Assembly (NCBI RefSeq): GCF_029837695.1 | Contig: NZ_JAOEEA010000004.1 | Coordinates: forward strand, 62,001 to 126,000 | From: Pseudomonas sp. GD04019 | GTDB taxonomy: Bacteria; Pseudomonadota; Gammaproteobacteria; Pseudomonadales; Pseudomonadaceae | Length of the DNA stretch: 64,000 nt | Direction of reading: 5' to 3' | Shown here: piece after piece, positions 42,233 to 50,140 of the stretch | Numbering within the stretch: position 1 is the stretch's first letter | How the letters are laid out: each line of letters opens with the position of its first letter | Program-made: the position numbers and the translations under genes | Notes under the pieces: generated by a model | What the model was told of the DNA's origin: nothing | What the model saw: only the letters and a program-made list of their open reading frames with translations | Database searches by the model: none

Positions 42233-42313
42233 ATGTGGTTGGCCATCGTCGGTGGCGAGGCTTTGGCTGAGTGGCTCGGTGCGAGCCTGGCCCTGCCGAG
42301 GAGTCATGCATGA
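42233..42313 (+). CDS. Possible 26-residue leader ORF before ubiH, resembling the ubiH N-terminus
   Basis: ATG 42233 opens MWLAIVGGEALAEWLGASLA and ends at TGA 42311-42313, overlapping the ubiH ATG as ATGA. The 18 bases at 42240-42257 are identical to 42326-42343 inside ubiH and lie in the same relative frame; AGCCTGGCCCTG at 42284-42295 recurs at 42358-42369. No strong ribosome site precedes it. It is either a translated leader coupled to ubiH or the remnant of a small tandem duplication of the ubiH start. Confidence 0.35.
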   Translation: MWLAIVGGEALAEWLGASLALPRSHA

Positions 42314-43494
42314 GTCGCGTGCAGCTGGCCATCGTCGGTGGCGGCCTGGTGGGCGCCAGCCTGGCCCTGGCCCTGCAGGCTGGGGCGCGGGCGCGCGGCT
42401 GGCGCATCGTGCTGGTCGAGCCCTTCGCCCCGGGCAATGCCTGGCAGCCGAGTTACGACGCGCGCTCCAGCGCGCTGTCCTACGGCAGCCGGCAGATCTT
42501 CGAGCGCCTCGGCCTGTGGCCTCTGCTTGCCGAGCGGGCCGAGGCCATCACCCAGATCCAGGTCTCCGACCAGGGTCGCTTCGGCGCCACCCGCCTGTCC
42601 GCCGCCGATGAAGGCGTGCCGGCGCTGGGCTATGTGCTGGAAAACGCCTGGATGGGCCATTGCCTGTGGCGCGCGCTGGACCCAGAAGTGGTCGAGTGGC
42701 GCTGCCCGGCGGAGGTCACCCGCATGGAGGCGCTGGACGATGGCTACCGGCTGTTGCTCAGCGACGACTCCAGCCTCGATTGTGACCTGGCCGTGCTGGC
42801 CGACGGCGGTCGCTCCGGCCTGCGCGAGCAGCTCGGCATCGCCGTGCGTCACACGCCCTACGACCAGTGCGCGCTGATCGCCAACGTCAGCCCGGCCGAG
42901 CCACATGCCGGCCAGGCCTTCGAGCGCTTCACCGAGCACGGCCCGCTGGCCCTGCTGCCGCTGCCGGACAAGCGCTGCGCGCTGGTCTGGACCCGTCCAC
43001 CCGTGGACGCCGAGCGCCTGCAGCAACTGCCCGACCGCGAGTTCCTCGCCGAGCTGCAGCAGGCCTTCGGCTATCGCCTGGGTGCGTTGCGCCAGGTCGG
43101 CGCGCGGCATGTCTATCCGTTGGCGCTGGTGGAGGCCACCGAGCAGGTGCGCCCGCATCTGGTGATCCTCGGCAACGCCGCCCATAGCCTGCACCCGGTG
43201 GCGGGGCAGGGCTTCAACCTGTCCCTGCGCGATGCCCAGGCCCTGGCCGAGACTCTGCTGGAAAGTGCTGCCGGCGTCGGCGACTTCGCCACCCTGCAGC
43301 ACTATCTGGCCCGGCAGAGTCAGGACCAGGCGCTGACCGTGGGCTTCTCCGACCGCGTCACCCGCCTGTTCGGCCGCGACGAGTCACTGCTGGTGGCCGG
43401 GCGCACCCTTGGCCTGCTCGGCCTCGATCTGTTGCCACCAGCCAAGCGCTGGTTCGCTCGCCAGGCCATGGGCCTCGGCACCCGTAGTTTATGA
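42310..43494 (+). CDS. ubiH: 2-octaprenyl-6-methoxyphenol hydroxylase
   Basis: A 394-residue FAD monooxygenase adding a ring hydroxyl in ubiquinone synthesis. The Rossmann motif is LAIVGGGLVGASLALAL near the N-terminus; the YDARSSALSYGSRQIFERLG block and the second FAD motif GNAAHSLHPVAGQGFNLSLRD (about 293-313) are typical of UbiH. ATG 42310 has GAGGAG seven bases upstream. It follows pepP as in other gammaproteobacteria and is followed by a thioesterase-like gene and a paralogous hydroxylase. Confidence 0.93.
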   Translation: MSRVQLAIVGGGLVGASLALALQAGARARGWRIVLVEPFAPGNAWQPSYDARSSALSYGSRQIFERLGLWPLLAERAEAITQIQVSDQGRFGATRLSAADEGVPALGYVLENAWMGHCLWRALDPEVVEWRCPAEVTRMEALDDGYRLLLSDDSSLDCDLAVLADGGRSGLREQLGIAVRHTPYDQCALIANVSPAEPHAGQAFERFTEHGPLALLPLPDKRCALVWTRPPVDAERLQQLPDREFLAELQQAFGYRLGALRQVGARHVYPLALVEATEQVRPHLVILGNAAHSLHPVAGQGFNLSLRDAQALAETLLESAAGVGDFATLQHYLARQSQDQALTVGFSDRVTRLFGRDESLLVAGRTLGLLGLDLLPPAKRWFARQAMGLGTRSL

Positions 43495-43503
43495 GTCTGT
43501 TGG

Positions 43504-43989
43504 ATGAGTGATTCGAAACTGGCGCGCCGCGCCCGCCTGCTGCGCATCGGCCTGAACTGCTATCCGCCCTATATCGGCGCCGGCATCCGCGTGCAGCAGA
43601 TCAGCCCGGATTGCCGCCACGCGCGGGTGAAGATGGCCCTGCGCTGGTACAACCGCAATTTCGTCGGCACCCAGTTCGGCGGCTCGCTGTACAGCATGGT
43701 CGACCCCTTCTACATGCTATTGCTGATGCCGCTGCTGGGCGACGACTATATCGTCTGGGACAAGGCTGCCAGCATCGACTTCGTCAGCCCCGGCAAGGGC
43801 CCGGTGTATGCCGACTTCCGCATCGACGACGCCCTGCTGGCGGAGATTCGCGACAAGACCGCCGGCGGCGACAAGTACCTGCCGCAGCTGCAGGTGGATA
43901 TCCGCGATGGCGACGGTACCCTGGTCGCCACCGCACACAAGACCCTGTATATCCGTCTCAAGCCGCGCGCGCGGCCGGCCGTGGCCTAA
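43504..43989 (+). CDS. DUF4442 hotdog-fold thioesterase-like protein
   Basis: A 161-residue protein with NCYPPYIGAGIRVQQISPDC, then RWYNRNFVGTQFGGSLYSMVDPFYM, the central-helix pattern of the hotdog fold, in the DUF4442 family of acyl-CoA thioesterase relatives. It starts 9 bases after ubiH and ends 9 bases before the ubiI-like gene, so the three are one operon. Its link to quinone synthesis is positional only; the substrate is unknown. Confidence 0.8.
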   Translation: MSDSKLARRARLLRIGLNCYPPYIGAGIRVQQISPDCRHARVKMALRWYNRNFVGTQFGGSLYSMVDPFYMLLLMPLLGDDYIVWDKAASIDFVSPGKGPVYADFRIDDALLAEIRDKTAGGDKYLPQLQVDIRDGDGTLVATAHKTLYIRLKPRARPAVA

Positions 43990-43998
43990 GGAAGCGAG

Positions 43999-45216
43999 AT
44001 GCAAGCGGACCTGATCATCGTTGGCGCCGGCATGGTCGGCAGCGCACTGGCCCTGGCCCTGGAGCACAGCGGCCTGGAGATCCTGGTGGTCGATGGCGGC
44101 CCGCTCAGCGTCAAGCCCTTCGATGCCAGTGGCGCCTTCGAGCCGCGGGTCAGTGCCCTGTCCGCCGCCAGCCAGCGCATTCTCCAACGCCTCGGCGTGT
44201 GGCAGGGCATCGCCGCCCGGCGCGCCTCGCCCTACCGCGACATGCAGGTGTGGGACGGTTCCGGCACCGGCAGCGTGCACTTCTCGGCCGCCAGTGTGCA
44301 TGCCGAAGTGCTCGGCCATATCGTCGAGAATCGTGTGGTCCAGGACGCCCTGCTCGAACGCCTGCACGACAGCCAGATCGGCCTGCTCGGCAACGCCCGC
44401 CTGGAGCAGCTGCTCCGCTCCGGCGACGGCTGGCTGCTGACCCTGGCCGATGGCCGCGAGCTGCGCGCGCCGCTGCTGGTGGCCGCCGACGGCGCCAACT
44501 CGGCAGTACGCCGTCTGGCCGGCTGTGCCACCCGCGAATGGAATTACCTGCACCACGCCATCGTCACCAGCGTGCGTTGCGAGCGTCCGCACCGCCTAAC
44601 CGCCTGGCAGCGCTTTACCGACGACGGTCCGCTGGCCTTCCTGCCGCTCAATCGCCAGGGCGACGAGCACTGGTGCTCGATCGTCTGGTCCACCGTGCCG
44701 GCCGAGGCCGAGCGCCTGATGGCGCTGGACGACGAGGTCTTCCGCCACGAGCTGGGCAAGGCATTCGAATGGCGCCTGGGGCCGGTGACCGCGGTCGATC
44801 CGCGGGTGTGCATCCCGCTGCGCCAGCGTCACGCCAAGCGCTATGTGGAGAGCGGCCTGGCGCTGATCGGCGACGCCGCCCACAGCATCCACCCGCTGGC
44901 CGGCCAGGGCGTCAACCTCGGCTTCCTCGACGCCGCGGTGCTGGCCGAGGTGCTGCAGCACGCGTTGCAGCGCGGCGAGCAGCCCAACGATGTGCGCGTA
45001 CTCAGTCGCTACGAGCGCCGGCGCATGCCGCACAACCTGGCGATGATGGCGGCCATGGAGGGCTTCGAGCGCCTGTTCCAGGCCGACCCGCTGCCGATCC
45101 GCCTGCTGCGCAACAGCGGCCTCAACTGGGTCGACGAGTTGCCGGATGCCAAGGCCCTGTTCGTCCGCCGCGCCCTCGGCCTGGTCGGCGATCTGCCCGA
45201 ACTGGCCAGCGCCTGA
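43999..45216 (+). CDS. ubiI: UbiI/VisC-like ubiquinone-pathway FAD hydroxylase
   Basis: A 405-residue paralogue of UbiH with the N-terminal FAD motif LIIVGAGMVGSALALAL and the second motif LIGDAAHSIHPLAGQGVNLG (about 290-309). PRVSALSAASQRILQRLGVW and QVWDGSGTGSVHF are typical of UbiI/UbiF/VisC proteins, which carry out C5 or C6 hydroxylations; the C6-type UbiF cannot be excluded from sequence alone. A long C-terminal helical region with RRMPHNLAMMAAMEGFERLF completes the fold. Confidence 0.87.
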   Translation: MQADLIIVGAGMVGSALALALEHSGLEILVVDGGPLSVKPFDASGAFEPRVSALSAASQRILQRLGVWQGIAARRASPYRDMQVWDGSGTGSVHFSAASVHAEVLGHIVENRVVQDALLERLHDSQIGLLGNARLEQLLRSGDGWLLTLADGRELRAPLLVAADGANSAVRRLAGCATREWNYLHHAIVTSVRCERPHRLTAWQRFTDDGPLAFLPLNRQGDEHWCSIVWSTVPAEAERLMALDDEVFRHELGKAFEWRLGPVTAVDPRVCIPLRQRHAKRYVESGLALIGDAAHSIHPLAGQGVNLGFLDAAVLAEVLQHALQRGEQPNDVRVLSRYERRRMPHNLAMMAAMEGFERLFQADPLPIRLLRNSGLNWVDELPDAKALFVRRALGLVGDLPELASA

Positions 45217-45333
45217 TACTCCGGCGCCGGCCGTGGCTGCGGCTGGCGAAACACTGCGACATAAAAACGCTACAGCTCTCAGCTGCGAGTCACTATCATT
45301 TGTGATCTTTCCGCTGTCACGAGAGCCTTCGCC

Positions 45334-46335
45334 ATGTCGCTGTCCAAACGCCTGCTCGCCGTCCTGGCCCTGAGTGCCGCCGCCGGCTCCGCCACGGCCG
45401 CCGAAGAGGTAGTGGTCTACTCCTCGCGCATCGACGAGCTGATCAAGCCGGTTTTCGACGCCTACACCGCCAAGACCGGGGTGAACATCAAGTTCATCAC
45501 CGACAAGGAAGCGCCGCTGATGCAGCGCATCAAGGCCGAGGGTGAGAACGGCGTGGCTGACCTGCTGATCACCGTGGATGCCGGCAACCTCTGGCAGGCC
45601 GAGCAGATGGGTATCCTCCAGCCCTTCACCTCACCGGTGATCGACGCCAACATCCCCGCTCAGTACCGCTCCAGCAACCATGCCTGGACCGGCCTGTCGC
45701 TGCGCGCGCGGACCATCGTCTACTCCACCGAGCGCGTGCAGCCAGGCGAGCTGACCACCTACGAAGCGCTGGCTGGCCCCGAGTGGGAAGGCCGCCTGTG
45801 CCTGCGCACCAGCAAGAAGGTGTACAACCAGTCGCTCACCGGCACCCTGATCGAGACCCATGGCGCCGAGAAGACCGAGCAGATCCTCCAGGGTTGGGTG
45901 AACAACCTGGCCACCGACGTGTTCGCCGACGACAACGCGGTGATCCTCGCCGTGGATGCCGGCCAGTGCGATGTCGGCATCGTCAACACCTACTACTACG
46001 GCCGCCTGCACAAGCAGAACCCGCAGCTGCGCGCCAAGCTGTTCTGGCCGAACCAGAGTGACCGTGGCGTGCACGTCAACCTGTCCGGCGTCGGCCTGAC
46101 CAAGCATGCGCCGAACCCGGAAGCGGCGAAGAAGCTGGTCGAGTGGATGACCACGCCGGAGGCCCAGGGCCTGTTCGCCGAGATCAACCAAGAGTTCCCG
46201 GCCAACCCGGCGGTCAAGCCGTCGGCGGAAGTGGCGGCCTGGGGCGAGTTCAAGGCCGACAGCATCCCGGTGGAAGTGGCCGGCAAGCGCCAGGCCGAGG
46301 CGATCAGGATGATGGATCGGGTCGGCTGGAATTAA
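45334..46335 (+). CDS. Ferric-iron ABC importer binding protein (FbpA/FutA family)
   Basis: A 333-residue periplasmic protein with signal [20 protein letters not shown] followed by [16 protein letters not shown]. The adjacent tyrosines in [12 protein letters not shown] match the iron-coordinating pair of ferric-binding proteins. [19 protein letters not shown] and the [16 protein letters not shown] stretch also fit. A permease gene follows 172 bases downstream, after a REP unit, but no ATPase gene is adjacent. Confidence 0.88.
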   Translation: MSLSKRLLAVLALSAAAGSATAAEEVVVYSSRIDELIKPVFDAYTAKTGVNIKFITDKEAPLMQRIKAEGENGVADLLITVDAGNLWQAEQMGILQPFTSPVIDANIPAQYRSSNHAWTGLSLRARTIVYSTERVQPGELTTYEALAGPEWEGRLCLRTSKKVYNQSLTGTLIETHGAEKTEQILQGWVNNLATDVFADDNAVILAVDAGQCDVGIVNTYYYGRLHKQNPQLRAKLFWPNQSDRGVHVNLSGVGLTKHAPNPEAAKKLVEWMTTPEAQGLFAEINQEFPANPAVKPSAEVAAWGEFKADSIPVEVAGKRQAEAIRMMDRVGWN

Positions 46336-46340
46336 AGCGG

Positions 46341-46427
46341 TGTAGGGTGGATGGCGCTTTTTCCATCCACCGGCCTCAGTCGCTGTGGTGGTAGGGTGGA
46401 AAACGCTGCGCGGTTTTCCACCCTACC
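46341..46427. repeat. REP doublet (TGTAGGGTGGA class)
   Basis: Two palindromes in tandem: GGTGGATGG/CCATCCACC (46347-46355 with 46363-46371) and GTAGGGTGGAAAAC/GTTTTCCACCCTAC (46391-46404 with 46413-46426, perfect). Both share the GTAGGGTGG head. It is located between the iron-binding-protein and permease genes, where the structure could lower read-through. Confidence 0.8.
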
Positions 46428-46507
46428 AAGCCCCGTTCCACGTCAATCGTTATACTCGACGCCCCGGCCCGCCCGGGGCGTATCGTTTTCGCCCGCCAGG
46501 AGTTCGC

Positions 46508-48127
46508 GTGAGTCATCCCGTCCAGCGCCGCTGGTATCCCATTGCCTTTGCCATCGCTGCCCTGGTGCTGCTGCCGCTGTCGGTGCTGGTGCTGTCCTGG
46601 CACGAGATCGATGGCGAGATCTGGAGCCATCTGTGGGATACCCAGATGCCGCGCCTGCTGGGCAATACCCTGGTGCTGGTGTTCGGCGTCGGTATCGGCG
46701 TGACCCTGCTCGGCGTCAGCCTGGCCTGGCTCACCAGCCTCTGCGAGTTCCCCGGACGGCGCTGGCTGGACTGGGCGCTGATGCTGCCCTTCGCCATTCC
46801 CGCCTATGTGCTGGCCTTCGTCTTTATCGGCCTGTTCGACTTCTCCGGGCCGGTGCAGAGCCTGCTGCGCGAGTGGTTCGGCACGGGTATCCGTTTGCCC
46901 CGCGTGCGTTCCACCGGTGGGGTGATCACCGTGCTGGTGCTGGTGTTTTACCCCTACGTCTACCTGCTCGCGCGCAGCGCCTTCCTGGCCCAGGGCCGTG
47001 GGCTACTGGAGGCGGCGCGGGTGCTCGGCCAGTCGCCCTGGCAGGCATTCTGGCGCGTGGCCCTGCCGATGGCCTGGCCGGCCATCGGCGCCGGGCTGGC
47101 GCTGGCGATCATGGAGACCCTGGCTGACTTCGGCGCGGTGGCGGTGTTCAATTTCGATACCTTCACCACCGCCATCTACAAGACCTGGTACGGCTTCTAC
47201 AGCCTGTCCGGCGCCACCCAGCTGGCCAGCCTGCTTCTGCTGGCGGTGATGCTGGTGCTCTACGGCGAGCGTCGCGCCCGCGGCGCCAGCCGCCCGGCCA
47301 GCGAACGGCCGCGTGGCAAGGCGCTGTATCGCCTGCACGGCTGGAAGGCGCTTGCCGCCAGCGGCTGGTGTGGCCTGGTATTCGTCTGCGCCTTCGTCGT
47401 GCCGCTGCTGCAGCTGCTGGCCTGGTTCTGGCAGCGCGGCCGTTTCGACCTGGACGAGCGCTACGCCGGCCTGATCCTGCACACCCTGTCCCTCGGCGCC
47501 CTGGCGGCGCTGATCACCGTGTCCGTGGCGCTGCTGCTGGCCTTCGCCCGGCGCCAGGCACCGACCCGGCCGATCCGCAGCGCGGTGAGCCTGGCCAATC
47601 TCGGTTACGCGCTGCCCGGCTCGGTGCTGGCGGTGTCGATCATGCTGGCCTTCAGCTTCCTCGACCGCGAGCTGGTGATCCCTCTGTCCAGCTGGCTCGG
47701 TGGCGCCGGCAAGCCGCTGCTGCTGGGCAGCCTGGCGGCGCTGCTGCTGGCCTATCTGGTGCGCTTCATGGCGGTGGCCTATGGGCCGCTGGAGAACGGC
47801 CTGGCGCGCATCCGTCCGTCGCTGCCGCAGGCCGCGCGCAGCCTGGGCGTCGGCGGGCCGGCGCTGTTTCTGCGCGTCTACCTGCCGCTGCTGGTGCCGG
47901 GCGCGCTGTCCGCCGCGCTGCTGGTGTTCGTCGACGTGCTCAAGGAAATGCCGGCCACCCTGCTGATGCGCCCCTTCGGCTGGGACACCCTGTCGGTGCG
48001 CATCTTCGAGATGACCAGCGAGGGCGAGTGGGCCCGCGCCGCGCTGCCGGCGCTGACCCTGGTGGTGGTCGGTCTGCTGCCGGTGATCGGTCTGATTCGC
48101 CGTTCCGCGCGCCAGCCGGGGCATTGA
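46508..48127 (+). CDS. Ferric-iron ABC importer permease (FbpB type, fused double permease)
   Basis: A 539-residue inner-membrane protein with two permease halves and about 12 membrane helices, as in FbpB/SfuB. Each half has a docking loop: LLEAARVLGQSPWQAFWRVALP (about 165-185) and AARSLGVGGPALFLRVYLP (second half). GTG 46508 has AGGAG upstream; longer frames run through the REP unit and are rejected. The import ATPase must be encoded elsewhere. Confidence 0.9.
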   Translation: MSHPVQRRWYPIAFAIAALVLLPLSVLVLSWHEIDGEIWSHLWDTQMPRLLGNTLVLVFGVGIGVTLLGVSLAWLTSLCEFPGRRWLDWALMLPFAIPAYVLAFVFIGLFDFSGPVQSLLREWFGTGIRLPRVRSTGGVITVLVLVFYPYVYLLARSAFLAQGRGLLEAARVLGQSPWQAFWRVALPMAWPAIGAGLALAIMETLADFGAVAVFNFDTFTTAIYKTWYGFYSLSGATQLASLLLLAVMLVLYGERRARGASRPASERPRGKALYRLHGWKALAASGWCGLVFVCAFVVPLLQLLAWFWQRGRFDLDERYAGLILHTLSLGALAALITVSVALLLAFARRQAPTRPIRSAVSLANLGYALPGSVLAVSIMLAFSFLDRELVIPLSSWLGGAGKPLLLGSLAALLLAYLVRFMAVAYGPLENGLARIRPSLPQAARSLGVGGPALFLRVYLPLLVPGALSAALLVFVDVLKEMPATLLMRPFGWDTLSVRIFEMTSEGEWARAALPALTLVVVGLLPVIGLIRRSARQPGH

Positions 48128-48160
48128 CCACACGGAGTGTCCAGTTTCTTTGCGTGGGGC

Positions 48161-48166
48161 TACAAT
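48161..48166 (+). promoter_or_regulatory. Possible -10 box of the gcvT promoter
   Basis: TACAAT occurs 70 bases before the gcvT start in the 108-base gap after the permease gene. No clear -35 lies at the right distance. No glycine-riboswitch fold is evident in this short leader. Confidence 0.35.
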
Positions 48167-48235
48167 GCGCGCCTGCTGACGCAGCCGTCCATGAGCCCGT
48201 GCCCACCAGGGCAGGGCCCGTTTGAGGAGTTTTCC

Positions 48236-49318
48236 ATGGGACAGCGTACACCCCTGTATGAACAACATCTGGCGCTCGGCGCCAAGATGGTCGATTTCGG
48301 CGGCTGGGACATGCCGCTGCACTACGGTTCCCAGGTCGAGGAGCACCATCAGGTACGCCGCGACTGCGGCGTGTTCGACGTCTCCCACATGACCGTGGTC
48401 GACGTCACCGGCGCCCAGGCCAAGGCCTGGCTGCAGCACCTGCTGGCCAACGATGTGGAACGCCTGAAGACGCCTGGCAAGGCGCTCTACAGTGGCATGC
48501 TCAACCCGAGTGGCGGGGTGATCGACGACCTGATCGTCTACCTCACCGACTGGGGCTATCGCGTGGTGGTCAACGCCGCCACTCGCGACAAGGACCTGGC
48601 CTGGATGCAGGCGCAGACCGCTGGTTTCGAGGTCACCCTGAACGAGCGCGCCGAACTGGCCATGCTCGCTATCCAGGGCCCCAACGCCCGCGCCAAGACT
48701 GCCGAGCTGGTGTCCCCGGCCCGCGCCGCGCTGATCAGCGAACTCAAGGTGTTCCAGGGCCTGCCGGAAGGCGACTGGTTTATCGCCCGCACCGGATACA
48801 CCGGTGAGGACGGCCTGGAGATCATGCTGCCGGCCGAGCAGGCCGCCGATTTCCTCAACGAACTGGTCGGCGCCGGCATCGCCCCGATCGGCCTGGGCGC
48901 CCGCGACACCCTGCGCCTGGAAGCCGGCATGAACCTGTACGGCCAGGACATGGACGAAGAGACTTCACCGCTGGCCGCCAATATGGGCTGGACCATCGCC
49001 TGGGAACCGGCCGAGCGCCAGTTCGTCGGCCGCAGCGCCCTGGAGACCCAGCGTGCCGCCGGCGATCAGCAGAAGCTGGTCGGCCTGGTGCTGGAAGAGC
49101 GCGGCGTGCTGCGTGCCCACCAGGTGGTACGGGTGGAAGGCGTTGGCGAGGGTGAGATCACCAGCGGCAGCTTCTCGCCGACCCTCAACAAGTCCATCGC
49201 CCTGGCCCGCGTGCCGGCTGCCACCGGCGACCGCGCCGAGGTGGAGATTCGCGGCAAGTGGTACCCGGTACGCGTCGTGCAGGCTAACTTCGTCCGCAAC
49301 GGCAAGGCTGTGATTTGA
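48236..49318 (+). CDS. gcvT: Glycine cleavage system T protein (aminomethyltransferase)
   Basis: A 360-residue enzyme that transfers the methylene from lipoyl-bound aminomethyl to THF, releasing ammonia. [20 protein letters not shown] near the start, [13 protein letters not shown], the THF-site [12 protein letters not shown] and [19 protein letters not shown] with its catalytic Asp are conserved. ATG 48236 has GAGGAG seven bases upstream. It is the first gene of gcvT-gcvH-gcvP; a palindromic element begins directly after its stop. Confidence 0.96.
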   Translation: MGQRTPLYEQHLALGAKMVDFGGWDMPLHYGSQVEEHHQVRRDCGVFDVSHMTVVDVTGAQAKAWLQHLLANDVERLKTPGKALYSGMLNPSGGVIDDLIVYLTDWGYRVVVNAATRDKDLAWMQAQTAGFEVTLNERAELAMLAIQGPNARAKTAELVSPARAALISELKVFQGLPEGDWFIARTGYTGEDGLEIMLPAEQAADFLNELVGAGIAPIGLGARDTLRLEAGMNLYGQDMDEETSPLAANMGWTIAWEPAERQFVGRSALETQRAAGDQQKLVGLVLEERGVLRAHQVVRVEGVGEGEITSGSFSPTLNKSIALARVPAATGDRAEVEIRGKWYPVRVVQANFVRNGKAVI

Positions 49319-49445
49319 AAATCGCTTGGCTGCGCGTTGGCCAGGCGTTGTTGAAAGCGGGCTCAGAATGCTCATTTACACGAGTAAACTGCGCTTCTTC
49401 GCCCGCTTTCGCCTAGCCTGGCTCTAGCTCGCTCAAGCTTGCTTT
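49319..49445. repeat. Dispersed palindromic element, copy C (gcvT-gcvH gap)
   Basis: GTTGAAAGCGGGCTCAGAAT, then GCTCATTTACACGAGTAAAC, then GCGCTTCTTCGCCCGCTTTC, then GCCTAGCCTGGCTCTAGCTC. GAAAGCGGGC pairs with GCCCGCTTTC. A six-T run at 49444-49449 follows, so this copy could behave as a terminator or processing hairpin between gcvT and gcvH. The outer AGAACC/GGTTCT arms of copy B are not preserved. Confidence 0.72.
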
Positions 49446-49505
49446 TTTAAGACTGCTAAATTTTCCGGGCGGGTCTTCCGCCCCACTGATTTCGAGGGTA
49501 CCGAC

Positions 49506-49895
49506 ATGAGCAATATCCCCGCCGATCTGCGTTACGTTGCCAGCCACGAGTGGATCCGCCTGGAGGCCGATGGCTCGGTCACCGTGGGCATCACCGACCA
49601 TGCGCAGGAAGCCCTGGGCGACGTGGTCTACGTCGAGCTGCCGGAAGTCGGCAAGCAGCTGGCCAACGGCCAGGAAGCCGGTGTGGTCGAGTCGGTGAAG
49701 GCCGCCTCGGACATCTACGCCCCGCTCGCCGGTGAAGTCCTCGCCGTCAACGAAGCCCTGGCCGACGCTCCCGAGCAGGTCAATGGCGACCCCTACGCCG
49801 CCTGGTTCTTCAAGCTGCAGCCGAGCAACCCGGCCGAGCTGGAAGAGCTGCTCGACGCTGCCGGCTACGAGGCCGTCTGCTCCGCCGATGCCTGA
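49506..49895 (+). CDS. gcvH: Glycine cleavage system H protein
   Basis: A 129-residue lipoyl carrier that shuttles the aminomethyl group between P, T and L proteins. The lipoylated lysine is K65 in [15 protein letters not shown]. The start [20 protein letters not shown] and length are standard. ATG 49506 follows GAGGGT. It is separated by elements C and B from gcvT and gcvP, so the three genes are not tightly overlapped as in many operons. Confidence 0.97.
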   Translation: MSNIPADLRYVASHEWIRLEADGSVTVGITDHAQEALGDVVYVELPEVGKQLANGQEAGVVESVKAASDIYAPLAGEVLAVNEALADAPEQVNGDPYAAWFFKLQPSNPAELEELLDAAGYEAVCSADA

Positions 49896-50036
49896 GAACC
49901 TATTTACGATCTGCTGCGCGTCGGAAAAACTGCGTTGAAAGCGGCTTCGGAATGCTCATTTACCTTGTGTAAACTCCGCTTCCTCAGCCACTTTCGCCTT
50001 GTTTTTCTCTAGCTCGCAAGATCGTAAACAGGTTCT
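49895..50036. repeat. Dispersed palindromic element, copy B (most complete; gcvH-gcvP gap)
   Basis: Terminal arms AGAACCTATTTACGATCT (49895-49912) and AGATCGTAAACAGGTTCT (50019-50036) pair at 17 of 18 positions. Inside, GTTGAAAGCGGCTTCGGAAT, GCTCATTTACCTTGTGTAAA and CTCCGCTTCCTCAGCCACTT with TCGCC form a second long imperfect hairpin centred on TTTAC-CTTGT-GTAAA. The first base is the last base of the gcvH stop. No protein is encoded. Confidence 0.8.
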
Positions 50037-50095
50037 AAGATGAGTGGACGCGTCTAGCACGCGGCCCGCCATCAAGAATCACGATTTCCGCTGTC

Positions 50096-50117
50096 GAGCC
50101 TCGATCCGTCGAGGCTC
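50096..50117 (+). promoter_or_regulatory. Hairpin just upstream of gcvP
   Basis: GAGCCTCGA (50096-50104) pairs perfectly with TCGAGGCTC (50109-50117) around a TCCG loop, followed by TGTCATTTT. The stem ends 23 bases before the gcvP ATG. It may be a weak terminator/attenuator or an mRNA 5' stabiliser. Confidence 0.5.
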
Positions 50118-50140
50118 TGTCATTTTCCGAGAGCCCTGCT

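Noticed and set aside
46385..46507. Upstream start for the iron permease gene
   Set aside because: It would translate through the REP doublet; GTG 46508 has a proper AGGAG site.
48124..48129. TTGACC as -35 for gcvT
   Set aside because: It is about 31 bases from the TACAAT -10 candidate, far beyond the 16-18 base spacer.
48128..48235. Glycine riboswitch upstream of gcvT
   Set aside because: The leader is too short for a tandem glycine aptamer and no conserved aptamer core was recognised.
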